From contig DGNI01000140.1 in the NCBI GenBank assembly GCA_002388885.1, positions 23,188-48,627 of the forward strand: a stretch of 25,440 bases of DNA, given 5' to 3'. Source of the stretch: Parvularculaceae bacterium UBA4496. GTDB lineage: Bacteria > Pseudomonadota > Alphaproteobacteria > Caulobacterales > Parvularculaceae. Position numbers and translations under genes: made by a program. A model generated the notes under the pieces. It was not told the origin of the DNA, made no database searches, and saw only the letters and a program-made list of their open reading frames with translations. Of this stretch, positions 7,686 through 17,412 are shown one piece after another. The stretch's first letter is position 1. Each line of letters starts with the position of its first letter.

Positions 7686-9037
7686 GCGCAAGCGACGCAA
7701 CTAAGACGACAAGCGCGCCGCTGTTTTTCCAGCGACGGTTCTGGCCCATGTGGACGGCGCTGTCGTTTGGCACCTTCGCCGACAACACCCTGCGTCAGGC
7801 GCTATTGATCGGCATTCCTGCGGGGATTATCTCTGCGCCGTTTTTTTCCGACGCCGACAACGCCCTGCCCTTTATTGGCGCGCTTCTGCCGCTGGCGATC
7901 CTGATCTTTTCATCCGTATCGGGACAGCTCGCCGACAAGTTTGAAACCTCGATGATGTTCCGGCGAACGAAATTCGCCGAGCTGATTCTCATGTGCGTCG
8001 CCGCCATCGCGTTTGCGACCGGAACCGGCTGGCTCGCCATCGCCATGCTGTTCGCCATGGGCGCGCAGTCGGCGTTTTTCTCGCCCGTGCGCGTCGGCGC
8101 CATGCCGAAATATCTCGCCGCCAACGAACTCGTGCGCGGCAACGGGCTTTGTAACGCTGGTCTCTTTTCCTTCATCCTGCTGGGCTATATGGCCGGCGGC
8201 GCGCTGATCCCGCAGGAAGGCGGCGGGTTAATGGTCGGCGCCGTCTTGATCGCAGCATCAAGCATCGGACTGCTCGCAGCCCTGCAGACGCCGTTCGCCG
8301 CCGCCAACGCGCCGGATTTGAAACTCAGCTTCAACGGCTTTTCGCAGACGCTGGCGATGTTCCGCTTCGTGTTTCAGGGGCGCGGCGTCGCCCCGCCGCT
8401 CATGGGCGTCGGCGTCTTTTATCTTCTCTCCACCGCCGTCACGGTTATCATCCCGATTTACGGGCGCGATGCGTTGCATGCAACGCCGCTTGTCTGGGCG
8501 GCGCTCAACGGATTGTTCGCTATCGGCGCCGGGCTCGGCGCCGTCACGGCGGCGAGTTTGCCGAAAGCAAAATCAAGCCTTGGCGCATCGACCTTTGCGA
8601 TCGCCGCCGCTGGGCTTGCGAGTTTCACGATTTATTTTCTGACTCCGATGGCTGCTGGCGACGCAACCACGCCCATTGGTCTCGGCGATCTGTTTTCCAG
8701 CACCGCCGGCGTGTTGCTGGTCATTGTCCTGATACTGACGGCTGCACTGGCCGGCGTTTACATCGCACCCCTGCAGGCGGCGATGCAGCGCAGGGCGGCG
8801 CCGACCGTCCGGGCACGGATCATGGCGGCGAGCGCCTTCGCCAATGCAGCCTTCGCGATCCCAGGGTCGCTGTCGCTGCTGGCGATTACCGCCACAGGAG
8901 CCGACCCGCGCCTTGCCTTTGTAGCCGTCGGCGTCGCTATGCTGATCATCGCCGGGATCATGTATTTCCGGAAACGCACGCTATCCGAAGGGCTTTATGA
9001 CGAGATGCTTGCAAACCCCGAAGCGCCCATACATTAA
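7682..9037 (+). CDS. MFS transporter resembling lysophospholipid transporter LplT
   Basis: A 451-residue polytopic membrane protein with about 12 hydrophobic segments. It carries features I associate with LplT: FGTFADNTLRQ in the first helix, SGQLADKFE between helices 2 and 3, and FFSPVRVGAMPKYL followed by LVRGNGL. Later come ILLGYMAGG and, near the C-terminus, GVYIAPLQAAMQ. LplT flips lysophospholipids from the outer to the inner leaflet of the inner membrane for reacylation. The start is a TTG at 7682 that forms a TTGA overlap with the plsC stop; GGAAAG lies 8 nt before it, consistent with translational coupling. The acyltransferase-flippase pairing supports the specificity. A more general MFS exporter remains possible. 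Confidence 0.85.
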   Translation: MSASDATKTTSAPLFFQRRFWPMWTALSFGTFADNTLRQALLIGIPAGIISAPFFSDADNALPFIGALLPLAILIFSSVSGQLADKFETSMMFRRTKFAELILMCVAAIAFATGTGWLAIAMLFAMGAQSAFFSPVRVGAMPKYLAANELVRGNGLCNAGLFSFILLGYMAGGALIPQEGGGLMVGAVLIAASSIGLLAALQTPFAAANAPDLKLSFNGFSQTLAMFRFVFQGRGVAPPLMGVGVFYLLSTAVTVIIPIYGRDALHATPLVWAALNGLFAIGAGLGAVTAASLPKAKSSLGASTFAIAAAGLASFTIYFLTPMAAGDATTPIGLGDLFSSTAGVLLVIVLILTAALAGVYIAPLQAAMQRRAAPTVRARIMAASAFANAAFAIPGSLSLLAITATGADPRLAFVAVGVAMLIIAGIMYFRKRTLSEGLYDEMLANPEAPIH

Positions 9038-9190
9038 ATTCGCCGCCATGTTCCCGTTCCGTGCCAATCGCGCGCCGCAATTCGCTTTTTCGGGCTGCGC
9101 GCCCGTGATATTCATATCCCGTTAACGGTTCATCCAGCTGGAATTCGGGGCGGAATTTCGGCGCAAAGCGCGAAACACGTTCTGAAATAT

Positions 9191-9216
9191 GCGTTTAATT
9201 CCGCATGAATTAACGC
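9191..9216. promoter_or_regulatory. Inverted repeat upstream of the DUF4174-like gene
   Basis: GCGTTTAATTC (9191-9201), a 5-nt loop, then GAATTAACGC (9207-9216), complementary apart from one unpaired T. It is AT-rich against a GC-rich background and centred about 47 nt upstream of the next start codon, so it could be an operator or an mRNA leader hairpin. The rest of the 213-nt gap (9038-9250) shows nothing coding. No regulator can be named. Confidence 0.35.
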
Positions 9217-9250
9217 GCCAGCAAGGACAAAACGGTATTTTCCACAGCTT

Positions 9251-9760
9251 ATGGAACTGACTTTCGCCATCATAGCGACCTGTCTGGTGTTCGGTTTCGT
9301 CGCCGCCATTGCATCCGTGCGGCCGAACCTGATCCCGGAAATCGGCGCATCCTTACGCAAGGCGGAAACGGTGAAGAAGTTTTCACCGAAAAACACCCTC
9401 TTTATCGTCGGGACTTACGCCAACCATCCCGCCTGCAAGATGCAGCGGCGTTTGCTGAAGCCCGCCATCGCGGCGCTGATCCGCAACGACGTGACAGTGA
9501 TGGAAGTTTACGGCGATGAGACGCCGCGCCAGAATGGCGAAGACATGGACTGGCTTGACCCGGCGCTGCTGCGCCATGCGCTCAACGCCGAAGACGGGTT
9601 TTATGTGATCTATGTGGATGACGACGGCAAGACGCTGTTCCGCAGCGAGGCGCCGGTGGTGACGTCCGACATTCTGTCGCGTGCGCGCCTCGATATCTCG
9701 GCGCCGTCAGGCGGCAAAAAACGCAAAAACCCGGTGCTGAAAAAACTCCGCGCGGCTTAA
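9251..9760 (+). CDS. Membrane-anchored DUF4174-like protein
   Basis: A 169-residue protein with an N-terminal hydrophobic helix (about residues 3-22, LTFAIIATCLVFGFVAAIAS), probably an uncleaved anchor, and a single soluble domain. The domain runs TLFIVGTYANHPACKMQRRLL (beta strand, then helix), DVTVMEVYGDE, and FYVIYVDDDGKTLFRSEAPV. This order resembles the thioredoxin-like DUF4174 family, in which a strand-helix segment is followed by a GxDG-type turn. It has only one cysteine near the position of the thioredoxin CxxC and so is unlikely to be a dithiol oxidoreductase. No ribosome site is evident before the ATG. Its stop codon interlocks with that of ugd on the opposite strand. Function unknown. 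Confidence 0.75.
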   Translation: MELTFAIIATCLVFGFVAAIASVRPNLIPEIGASLRKAETVKKFSPKNTLFIVGTYANHPACKMQRRLLKPAIAALIRNDVTVMEVYGDETPRQNGEDMDWLDPALLRHALNAEDGFYVIYVDDDGKTLFRSEAPVVTSDILSRARLDISAPSGGKKRKNPVLKKLRAA

Positions 9761-11076
9761 GCCTGCTTCGTTTGCGGCCTTCCGATGGAATGATAGTCGA
9801 TGCCGGCTTCCGCCATTTCCGCCGGACGATAGATATTCCGTAGATCAACCATCACCGGCGACTTCAGGAGCGACTTCACCCGGTCAAGGTCAAGCGCGCG
9901 AAACTCATCCCATTCGGTGATGATGACGACCGCGTCGGCGCCTTCAAGCGTCTGGTAAGGCCCTTCTGTATATTCAACATCAGTAAGTAACGCCTGGGCC
10001 TCCTTGAGGCCAGCAGGATCAAACGCGCGGACCTTCGCGCCCGCCGCCTGCAGCGCCGGAACGATATCAAGCGATGGCGCGTCGCGCATGTCGTCGGTGT
10101 TTGGCTTGAATGTCAGACCTAGAACCGCGATCGTCTTGTCTTTCAGGCTGCCGCCGCAGGCGGCGATGACGCGGTCGGCCATTTTCTTCTTGCGCGCATC
10201 GTTGATGCCCACCACCGCCTCAACGATCTTCGTCGGCGCTTCGTTTACCTGCGCCGTGCGCACCAGCGCCAGCGTGTCTTTCGGAAAGCATGAGCCGCCA
10301 TAGCCAGGTCCTGCATGCAGGAATTTCGACCCGATGCGGCCGTCGAGACCGATGCCGCGGGCAACCTCTTGCACGTTTGCGCCGACCTTTTCGCAAAGAT
10401 CCGCCATCTCGTTGATGAAGGTGATCTTGGTGGCGAGGAACGCGTTCGCCGCGTATTTGATCAGCTCCGACGTCGCGCGGTTGGTGAAGACGATTGGCGT
10501 TTCGTTCAGATAAAGCGGACGGTAAAGTTCGCGCATCACTTTTTGCGCGCGTTCGTCTTCCGCGCCGACAATGACGCGGTCCGGGTGTTTGAAATCTGTA
10601 ATCGCCGCGCCCTCGCGCAAGAATTCAGGATTGGACACGACAGAAAAGTCCGCATCCGGACGGGCCTTGCGGATAATTTCCTCAACTTCCGTTCCTGTCC
10701 CCACTGGCACGGTCGATTTCGTAACAACAACCGTATAGCCGTCCATCACTGCTGCAATTTCTTTCGCCGCCTGATGCACATAGGATAGATCAGCGAAGCC
10801 GTCCCCTCGCCGCGACGGCGTTCCGACCGCGATAAAGACCGCATCGGCGCTCGGCGTCGAGGCCGCCAGATCTAGACTGAAAGAGAGCCTGCCGGCCTTT
10901 ACGTTCTCGGCGACAAGCGCTTCGAGACCAGGCTCGTAGATGGGAATCTCGCCAGCTTCGAGCTTTTCGATTTTCGATTTGTCCTTGTCGACGCAGACGA
11001 CGTCGTGTCCGAAGTCAGCGAAACAAGCGCCGGAAACAAGGCCAACATAGCCGGTGCCGATCATGGTGACGCGCAT
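9757..11076 (-). CDS. ugd: UDP-glucose 6-dehydrogenase
   Basis: This enzyme oxidises UDP-glucose to UDP-glucuronate with two NAD+, feeding exopolysaccharide or lipid glycosylation. It is 439 residues, the usual length. The N-terminal Rossmann motif is MIGTGYVGLVSGACFA with the acidic D30 at the end of the second strand. Middle-domain residues are ELIKYAANAFLATKITFINE (K207 and N211), and the catalytic Cys263 is in GYGGSCFPKDTLAL with D267. The C-terminal UDP-binding domain contains LGLTFKPNTDDMRDAPS. AGGA lies about 9 nt upstream of the ATG. It follows the wcaJ-type gene by 65 nt on the same strand, presumably as one operon. Its stop shares TTAA with the convergent DUF4174-like gene. Confidence 0.97.
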   Translation of the reverse strand: MRVTMIGTGYVGLVSGACFADFGHDVVCVDKDKSKIEKLEAGEIPIYEPGLEALVAENVKAGRLSFSLDLAASTPSADAVFIAVGTPSRRGDGFADLSYVHQAAKEIAAVMDGYTVVVTKSTVPVGTGTEVEEIIRKARPDADFSVVSNPEFLREGAAITDFKHPDRVIVGAEDERAQKVMRELYRPLYLNETPIVFTNRATSELIKYAANAFLATKITFINEMADLCEKVGANVQEVARGIGLDGRIGSKFLHAGPGYGGSCFPKDTLALVRTAQVNEAPTKIVEAVVGINDARKKKMADRVIAACGGSLKDKTIAVLGLTFKPNTDDMRDAPSLDIVPALQAAGAKVRAFDPAGLKEAQALLTDVEYTEGPYQTLEGADAVVIITEWDEFRALDLDRVKSLLKSPVMVDLRNIYRPAEMAEAGIDYHSIGRPQTKQA

Positions 11077-11141
11077 GGGTAATATCCTGGGTTTTTGGGG
11101 CCGCCAGCCGCGCCGGCGGCGCCTTCAAATTTACCCGCGTC

Positions 11142-12599
11142 TTAAACGGCGTTTTGGGGAAAGACCACCGCCCGCACGGTCAAAATCAGAATTTTAATGT
11201 CAAACCAGAGCGACCAGTTGTCGACATAAGCGAGGTCATAGCGCACGCGATCGGCCATCTGCTCGGTCTCCGAGGTCTCTCCACGGAAGCCATTAACCTG
11301 CGCCCAGCCGGTAAGGCCCGGCTTCACCTTGTGGCGGCCGGAATAATTTTCAATGGTGCGGGCGTATTGGTGATTGTGTGCAAGCGCATGGGGTCGCGGA
11401 CCGACCAACGACATCTCGCCCTTGATTACATTGAACAGTTGCGGGAGCTCGTCGAGGCTGTAGCGGCGAAGTATCTTGCCAATTGGCGTAATTCGCGGGT
11501 CATTGACCTTCGCCTGTTCAACCACATCGCCATCGTCAGCCGTTGTCATTGTCCGGAACTTGTAGACCTTGAAGACGGCGTTATTGAACCCGTGCCTTTG
11601 CTGCGCAAACAGGATCGGCCCTTTGCCTTGCAGTTTGATGGCGATGACGATGGCGAGCATGAGCGGCGAGAAAACAACAAGCGCGATGGCGCCGAGAAGA
11701 TAATCCTCGACAGACTTGATGACGCCGCCCCAGCCTTCGAGCGGGCGGCGATATAGTGACAGAACACGCACGCCGCCGACATCATTGATCGCGCCGCCCA
11801 GATGGTCGAGCCAGTGAATGTTAGGGCATATCGCGATGGAAACCGGCAGGATAGAAAGACGCCGCACGAGCTTTTCCATGTCTTCCGGCGCCGCGCGCGG
11901 CACGGCGATGACGATGTCATCGACTTCACCGTTACGGGCGGCCGCAGCGAGATCATTCAGATCACCCTTGGCGCCGGCAAGATGCGAGTCGCCATTGTCG
12001 CTCAAGCCGGCGTCGTAAACACCGACAATCGAAATCCCTTGCGGCGAATTCTCTGCACGGCTTGCGAATTTTATACCCAGCGAAGTTGCGCCAACCACAG
12101 CCACACGACGCGCGAAGACGCCGCCGTCGCGGCTCATCCGACGCACGAACGAGATCGCGGCAAACCGCACGCCGATAACAGAAACGAGCGTGATCCCTGT
12201 CCAGGCGAACAACCAGACGCGCGAGAACGTATCCGAAATTTTCAGCGCAAACCCGAAAGCCAGGAGCCCCAGCACGGTCAGCGCCCAGCGCGAGAGTATC
12301 GCACGCAGCGTACCGTCAAAGCTCGTCAGTTGCTCGAATTCATAAAAGCCGTCGCGGCGCATCAGCGCGGTAAATACCGTGGCGCCGACAATCCCCGCGA
12401 TCGCATAGGACTGGAAATCGAACTCCGTCTCCAAGATATAGGTGTGATAGGCGAATGCGAACCCGACGGACGTCAAGATGACAAGCAGGTAATCAACGAC
12501 CTGGACCACGTCGCCGAACAGTGCGCGCGCCACCGGGGCCCGGCGGCGAACGCCGTCGGTCGAGAAACTGTCTGCGCTGCTGAGGCCCGGTTCCGCCAT
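11142..12599 (-). CDS. wcaJ: Undecaprenyl-phosphate glucose/galactose phosphotransferase (WcaJ/PssY-type polyprenyl glycosylphosphotransferase)
   Basis: This enzyme transfers sugar 1-phosphate from a UDP-sugar to undecaprenyl phosphate, the first membrane step of an exopolysaccharide repeat unit. The chosen ATG gives 485 residues starting MAEPGLSSADSF; an in-frame ATG 48 nt upstream is less likely. Four or five N-terminal membrane spans come first, then a nucleotide-binding-like domain (RRVAVVGATSLGIKFASRA). After a further membrane helix comes the C-terminal bacterial sugar transferase domain, with FKVYKFRTM, DELPQLFNVIKGEMSLVGPRPHA, VKPGLTGWAQVNGFRGET and the terminal YDLAYVDNWSLWFDIKIL. 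These are canonical. It is upstream of ugd in the same direction. An 18-nt imperfect palindrome lies in the divergent promoter region. The sugar specificity cannot be read from sequence. Confidence 0.95.
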   Translation of the reverse strand: MAEPGLSSADSFSTDGVRRRAPVARALFGDVVQVVDYLLVILTSVGFAFAYHTYILETEFDFQSYAIAGIVGATVFTALMRRDGFYEFEQLTSFDGTLRAILSRWALTVLGLLAFGFALKISDTFSRVWLFAWTGITLVSVIGVRFAAISFVRRMSRDGGVFARRVAVVGATSLGIKFASRAENSPQGISIVGVYDAGLSDNGDSHLAGAKGDLNDLAAAARNGEVDDIVIAVPRAAPEDMEKLVRRLSILPVSIAICPNIHWLDHLGGAINDVGGVRVLSLYRRPLEGWGGVIKSVEDYLLGAIALVVFSPLMLAIVIAIKLQGKGPILFAQQRHGFNNAVFKVYKFRTMTTADDGDVVEQAKVNDPRITPIGKILRRYSLDELPQLFNVIKGEMSLVGPRPHALAHNHQYARTIENYSGRHKVKPGLTGWAQVNGFRGETSETEQMADRVRYDLAYVDNWSLWFDIKILILTVRAVVFPQNAV

Positions 12600-12671
12600 A
12601 GCGGTCTTATTCCCCACTCCTGCTACATCTGCAATAAACAACCGCACCGGAAAATCGCGGCCCGATGTTTG

Positions 12672-12689
12672 AATTACATTAATGCAATT
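12672..12689. promoter_or_regulatory. 18-nt imperfect palindrome in the wcaJ / small-protein divergent region
   Basis: AATTACATTAATGCAATT pairs with itself except at one position pair. It stands midway between the divergent starts at 12599 and 12726, in a strikingly AT-rich island. It is a plausible operator for a dimeric regulator acting on the exopolysaccharide operon, the small gene, or both. It does not match the TTAA-N7-TTAA spacing expected of CtrA sites. Confidence 0.4.
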
Positions 12690-12725
12690 ATAGGGCTAAT
12701 CTGCGGCGAAAGGGTTACCTGTGCC

Positions 12726-12950
12726 ATGTCGAAACAGTTTGCGGCGTTTCACGTAAGCTGGCGGGACGCGAAAGTCCGGCCATTGGGCCTCGTCGCCGAC
12801 GAGCGCGATTACGGCCGTGCGGCTGCGGCGGCGCTTCAGTCACGCCTCAACCAGCTCGCCGACGAGGGCTGGATTGTTCAGGAAATCCTCCCCGTTAACG
12901 GCTTGACGCCAAAACAGACCGCAGCCTTCACAATTATCGCGTTCCGCTAA
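12726..12950 (+). CDS. Small DUF4177-like protein
   Basis: A 74-residue protein beginning MSKQFAAFHVSWRD. The C-terminal half, LNQLADEGWIVQEILPVNG followed by a strand TAAFTIIAFR, has the DUF4177-like pattern: a helix ending in L..L...GW.V, then a turn and a strand with a basic end. Members are small cytosolic proteins of unknown function. There is no signal peptide. The reading frame is open far upstream, but only as antisense to the wcaJ-type gene, so the ATG at 12726 in the divergent region is taken as the start; its ribosome site is weak. cysQ follows after 54 nt on the same strand, so the two may share a transcript. Confidence 0.7.
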   Translation: MSKQFAAFHVSWRDAKVRPLGLVADERDYGRAAAAALQSRLNQLADEGWIVQEILPVNGLTPKQTAAFTIIAFR

Positions 12951-13004
12951 AGACGCGGCAAATCGCCAGTTGCCTTCTGCGCGCGCGCGCGCCATGCCGT
13001 CTTC

Positions 13005-13801
<797 letters not shown>

Positions 13802-13805
<4 letters not shown>

Positions 13806-15445
13806 CGGTACATGCCCGTTTCGCCGACATGAAACAGATTGGCGGGCGTCGCCGTGTCCCTGCGCACCCAGATGTCCCAAAGCGCCGTGCGTTCGACCAT
13901 CTGGAATTGCGTATAAAGCAGCGCTTCAGAGCGGCCTTTCGCTTCAGCGGTTTTTGGATCCATATCGAGGCGCGGCACGAACACGATATTCGCAGCGTTC
14001 GCCGCCGCATGACCGTCGGCGTGGCATTCGCGTTTCTTCGCGAGAATGCATGCCGTGTCGGCGCCGGTAAGGAATGCAACGTCAAAACCCTTTTCCGTCA
14101 TGACCCGTGCGCGGCTTGCCGCTTCGAGCAACATCGCTGACTGGTCGACCGGCGTCAGGGCGAAAAACTCGCGCGCTTCCGGCGTTGAAAAACGCCCCTC
14201 CTCAACCCATTTGGCGATGGTCGGTCCGCCCGGCTGCACCAACGCGAGCTCAGCGCGAATGTCTTCTGGCGCTTCCTTCGCCGCCGCATATTGCAGCGAA
14301 AATTGTCCTGCAGCGTGAACGGCAATGGCGACTGTCCAGAACAATGTGAGACCCGCCGCCATCAGCGCTGTAGCGACGCTCGCCCGGTCATGATCACGGA
14401 AAAGGCCGTCATAAAACGGCGATGCGACGGAAAAGCACGCAAGTCCTGCAGCCGTTGCAAAAACCGGCAACGCGTTAGCGCCGGCGATCCGTGCGGCAAC
14501 AAGGCCCGCGATCATAAGGCCGCCCGCAGCGAGCCAGTTGCGCCGATGCGCGCGCCCGCCAAAAATCATCGCCGAGAAAATCACCATTATAGCACCATAG
14601 GCGGCGCCGCTTAAGCCCAGTGCGCTTTCCCCGCCCGTGAACCCGTCTTTCATCTGCAGGATGTCGGAGGCGGCGCTGGCGCGCGCGATGTTCATACCGG
14701 GAGCAAGCAACTCAATGACGGCAGCGAGCAATACAAACCCGCCAATCGCAGACGCATAACGCTGCAATCCAAAACGACCGGTAATGAAGGGGCATGCCGA
14801 CAGTGCAACAAAACCAACAAGCGCGAAAACCGGATTGAGCAGCCAAAGCGCGAACAGCCCTATGCCGCCGAGCGCACCTTCGAACCGCGAACGGCCCAGC
14901 GACTCGTCTGCGGAAACAGACAGAAACGAAACGATACAGACGAGAAAGATCGCTAGGCCGAGTTCCGCCGGACCGGAAAACGGCGCCGCCGCATACGCCG
15001 CAAATGCAGCCGTGATGATCGTTCCAAAAAGAATGGGGAAGCGTGAGGCAGCCAGGTAAGCCAGTGGATAAATCACAGCGATAGCGCCGATGGCCTTGGC
15101 CACCAGATGAACGCGGCCCGGCGCATCGACAAAAATATCCGCGCCCAAGAGCAGCAAGAGAAAGAACGGCGTGTCGTGGTTTACGAGCTTCGCTTCGCCG
15201 GCGAGAACCGCCCTTGCCTCGGCAATGGGAGCGATCATGTCCACGGTCGGCGACAGGCTAAGGAGCGCCGGTGAGAATGCGGCGGCGGCGGCGAAGATTA
15301 ACGCCGCGCCAATAGCCCACAAAAATGACCACCCCGGCTCCTTCCAGGAAAAGATCGCCATCGCGGCGGCCTGCGCCCGCGGCGCCTGCCCGCGCCAGCC
15401 AAATTCCGGAATTGCCTCGTCATAGCGTGAATGCGACGTATCCAT
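13802..15445 (-). CDS. Polytopic membrane protein of unknown function with a C-terminal soluble domain
   Basis: I do not recognise this protein. With the ATG at 15445 it has 547 residues (MDTSHSRYDEAIPEF...); an in-frame start at 15514 would add 23. A short cytosolic N-terminus is followed by about ten or more hydrophobic segments from roughly residue 35 to 390. The first loop is extracytoplasmic-looking (VDMIAPIAEARAVLAGEAKLVNHDTPFF). The final ~140 residues are hydrophilic, with GFDVAFLTGADTACILAKK and a segment ending VFVPRLDMDP. A long first loop, many spans and a C-terminal globular domain recall GT-C glycosyltransferases. No diagnostic acidic motif beyond an ARAVL...VNHDTP segment can be claimed. 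Neighbouring genes give no clear operon; the closest thematic link is the exopolysaccharide loci on both sides. Confidence 0.8.
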
Positions 15446-15607
15446 TTGAAACAGCCCTGACCTTGTTTCTGCCCTCAACCGCAGTTTCGCGCGGCCACGC
15501 ACCCCACATTGCAAGCTGTTTGCCGTTCACTCGCCTTAAACGGGAAAATCTCGCCAGACTGGCGGATTCCGGCTTTGCCGCCGCGCGGGCGCTGTTATGT
15601 TGAGGAC

Positions 15608-16291
15608 ATGCGCACCCTGTTTCACATGCCGCTCGATCCCGCTTCGCGCCTTGTCCGCATCATGCTGGCGGAAAAGGGCCTGCCGGCGCAGCTCGTTGAA
15701 AAGCGCCCATGGGATGACGAAGACGGCGTCCTCGCTGCGGTCAATCCGGCGTTAACCATACCGGTGCTGATGGACGAGCCGCCGACCGGGGGCGATGTCG
15801 CCGTGTGCCCGGTAAGCGCCATCGTCGAATATCTCGAAGACGCCTATCCGAACGAGCAGCTATTGCCGTCAACATCCGCAGCGCGCGCAGAGACGCGCCG
15901 CCTGACGCACTGGTTCATGGATAAATTCGACGCCGAAGTTTCCGACAATACGCTCCGTGAGCGCATTAACCGGCGGCTGATGCGGCGCGGGCAACCAGAT
16001 TATGAGCGGTTGAAAATCGGCGCCGATTGTCTTGTCTGGCATCTTGATTACGCCGAGTACCTGCTCGATCAGCGCCACTGGTTTGCCGGCGAACGTTATA
16101 CTGTCGCCGATATCGCAGCGGCTGCGCAGCTATCGTGTCTCGATTACATCGACCTCGTGCCTTGGGAAAAATTTCCCGCCGTCAAGGGCTGGTATGCGCG
16201 GATGAAATCCCGTCCCAGCTTGCGGCCGATCATGCGCGACAGGATGGACGGTGTGCCGCCGCCGCCGCATTATGACAATCCCGATTTCTGA
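15608..16291 (+). CDS. Glutathione S-transferase family protein
   Basis: A 227-residue protein with the GST fold. The N-terminal thioredoxin-like domain starts [20 protein letters not shown], with a Ser at the position often used to activate glutathione. It includes [12 protein letters not shown], with the cis-Pro typical of the glutathione site, and a [16 protein letters not shown] segment (the ES/D-type glutathione gamma-glutamyl contact is a Val-Ser here). The helical C-terminal domain contains [18 protein letters not shown], the N-capping box motif of GSTs. The ATG at 15608 (GAGG shortly before it) is preferred to longer in-frame starts because it puts beta-strand 1 at the N-terminus. Its TGA overlaps the queG ATG by one base, indicating a two-gene unit. 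Substrate unknown. Confidence 0.92.
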   Translation: MRTLFHMPLDPASRLVRIMLAEKGLPAQLVEKRPWDDEDGVLAAVNPALTIPVLMDEPPTGGDVAVCPVSAIVEYLEDAYPNEQLLPSTSAARAETRRLTHWFMDKFDAEVSDNTLRERINRRLMRRGQPDYERLKIGADCLVWHLDYAEYLLDQRHWFAGERYTVADIAAAAQLSCLDYIDLVPWEKFPAVKGWYARMKSRPSLRPIMRDRMDGVPPPPHYDNPDF

Positions 16292-17412
16292 TGGCCGTCA
16301 ATGACAGCGAATTAAAAGCGCGCATCCGCGAGGCGGCGGCCGAGATCGGTTTCGATTCCGTCGGATTTGCTTCAGCGGGCCTGCCGGCAACCATTAAGGA
16401 TCGGCTGAGGCGTTTTCTGGCGCTTGGCCGTCACGGGGAAATGGGCTGGCTTGAGGCCCGCGCCGACCAACGTGCGCATCCTCAAACTTTATGGCCCGAC
16501 GCGCGCAGCGTCATCATGCTGGGCGTGAATTACGGACCTGACCATGATCCGCTGGCCGCTCTTGAGCATAAATCGCAGGGTGTGATTTCTGTCTACGCGC
16601 AAAACCGCGACTATCATGACGTCATCAAGAAAAAACTGAAGCGTCTCGCGCGCCAGATCGCAGAAGAAAATAACGCCGATGTCAAAGTCTTCGTCGATAC
16701 GGCGCCGGTCATGGAAAAACCGCTTGGCGAGCGCGCCGGAATCGGCTGGCAGGGCAAACACACCAATCTTGTCTCACGCGAATTCGGCTCATGGCTGTTT
16801 TTGGGCGCGATTTACACGACGCTGGATCTGGAACCGGACGCGGGCGAACGCGATCACTGCGGCTCATGCCGGAACTGCCTCGATGTCTGTCCAACTGACG
16901 CATTCCCGGCCGCTTACCAGCTCGATGCGCAGCGCTGCATCTCATATCTCACTATCGAACACCCCGGCCCAATCCCGCTTGAATTCCGCAAAGCCATGGG
17001 AAACCGGATTTACGGCTGCGATGATTGCCTTGCAGTCTGTCCCTGGAACAAATTCGCCTCGAACGCACGCGAAGCGGCGTTTCACGCCCGCGAAGATTTA
17101 AAATCTCCAGCGCTGGAAGATCTTGCTGCACTCGACGACGCCGCTTTCCGAAAACTTTTTTCAGGTTCGCCAATCAAGCGCACCGGCCGGAACCGCTTCG
17201 TGAGGAATGTCCTGATCGCCATCGGCAATTCCGGCGATAAAACGCTGGCGGCGTCTGCCGAGGCCCTTCTGGTGGATGAAAGTCCGCTTGTGCGCGGCGC
17301 AGCGGTCTGGGCGCTGGCGCAACTGTCGCCTGACAACCTCAAGAAACACGGGACTTTTGCGGCCTCAGAGACCGATGAAGGCGTACGCGCTGAGTGGTGG
17401 GCTGTGACTTAA
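16291..17412 (+). CDS. queG: Epoxyqueuosine reductase QueG
   Basis: This enzyme performs the last step of queuosine synthesis on tRNA, reducing epoxyqueuosine to queuosine with cobalamin and two 4Fe-4S clusters. It is 373 residues. The N-terminal domain includes [18 protein letters not shown], with the proposed catalytic Asp136, and [10 protein letters not shown], typical of QueG. The ferredoxin-like region has C190-x2-C193-x2-C196-x3-C200 P, C216, and C243-x2-C246-x3-C250 P. The C-terminal HEAT-like repeat ([15 protein letters not shown]) fits the tRNA-binding end. It starts one base inside the GST-family stop (TGATG), so the pair should be co-translated. Its TAA shares TTAA with the G8-protein gene on the other strand. 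Confidence 0.96.
   Translation: MAVNDSELKARIREAAAEIGFDSVGFASAGLPATIKDRLRRFLALGRHGEMGWLEARADQRAHPQTLWPDARSVIMLGVNYGPDHDPLAALEHKSQGVISVYAQNRDYHDVIKKKLKRLARQIAEENNADVKVFVDTAPVMEKPLGERAGIGWQGKHTNLVSREFGSWLFLGAIYTTLDLEPDAGERDHCGSCRNCLDVCPTDAFPAAYQLDAQRCISYLTIEHPGPIPLEFRKAMGNRIYGCDDCLAVCPWNKFASNAREAAFHAREDLKSPALEDLAALDDAAFRKLFSGSPIKRTGRNRFVRNVLIAIGNSGDKTLAASAEALLVDESPLVRGAAVWALAQLSPDNLKKHGTFAASETDEGVRAEWWAVT

Noticed and set aside
9195..9213. Possible CtrA site (two TTAA elements)
   Set aside because: The TTAA elements are 11 nt apart, not the 7 nt of the CtrA consensus; the inverted repeat explains them better.
11077..11141. GC-rich dyad between the wcaJ-type gene and ugd as a terminator
   Set aside because: On the minus strand the stem is followed by A-rich, not T-rich, sequence, and both genes belong to one pathway.
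11802..12725. Long plus-strand open frame antisense to the wcaJ-type gene, continuing into the small DUF4177-like gene
   Set aside because: The upstream part has no recognisable protein character and is a shadow of the GC-rich coding strand; only the segment from 12726 is kept.
12979..12992. 14-nt alternating GC run before cysQ (also 5775-5789) as a Z-DNA regulatory element
   Set aside because: Short CG runs are expected in a GC-rich genome and nothing else supports a role.
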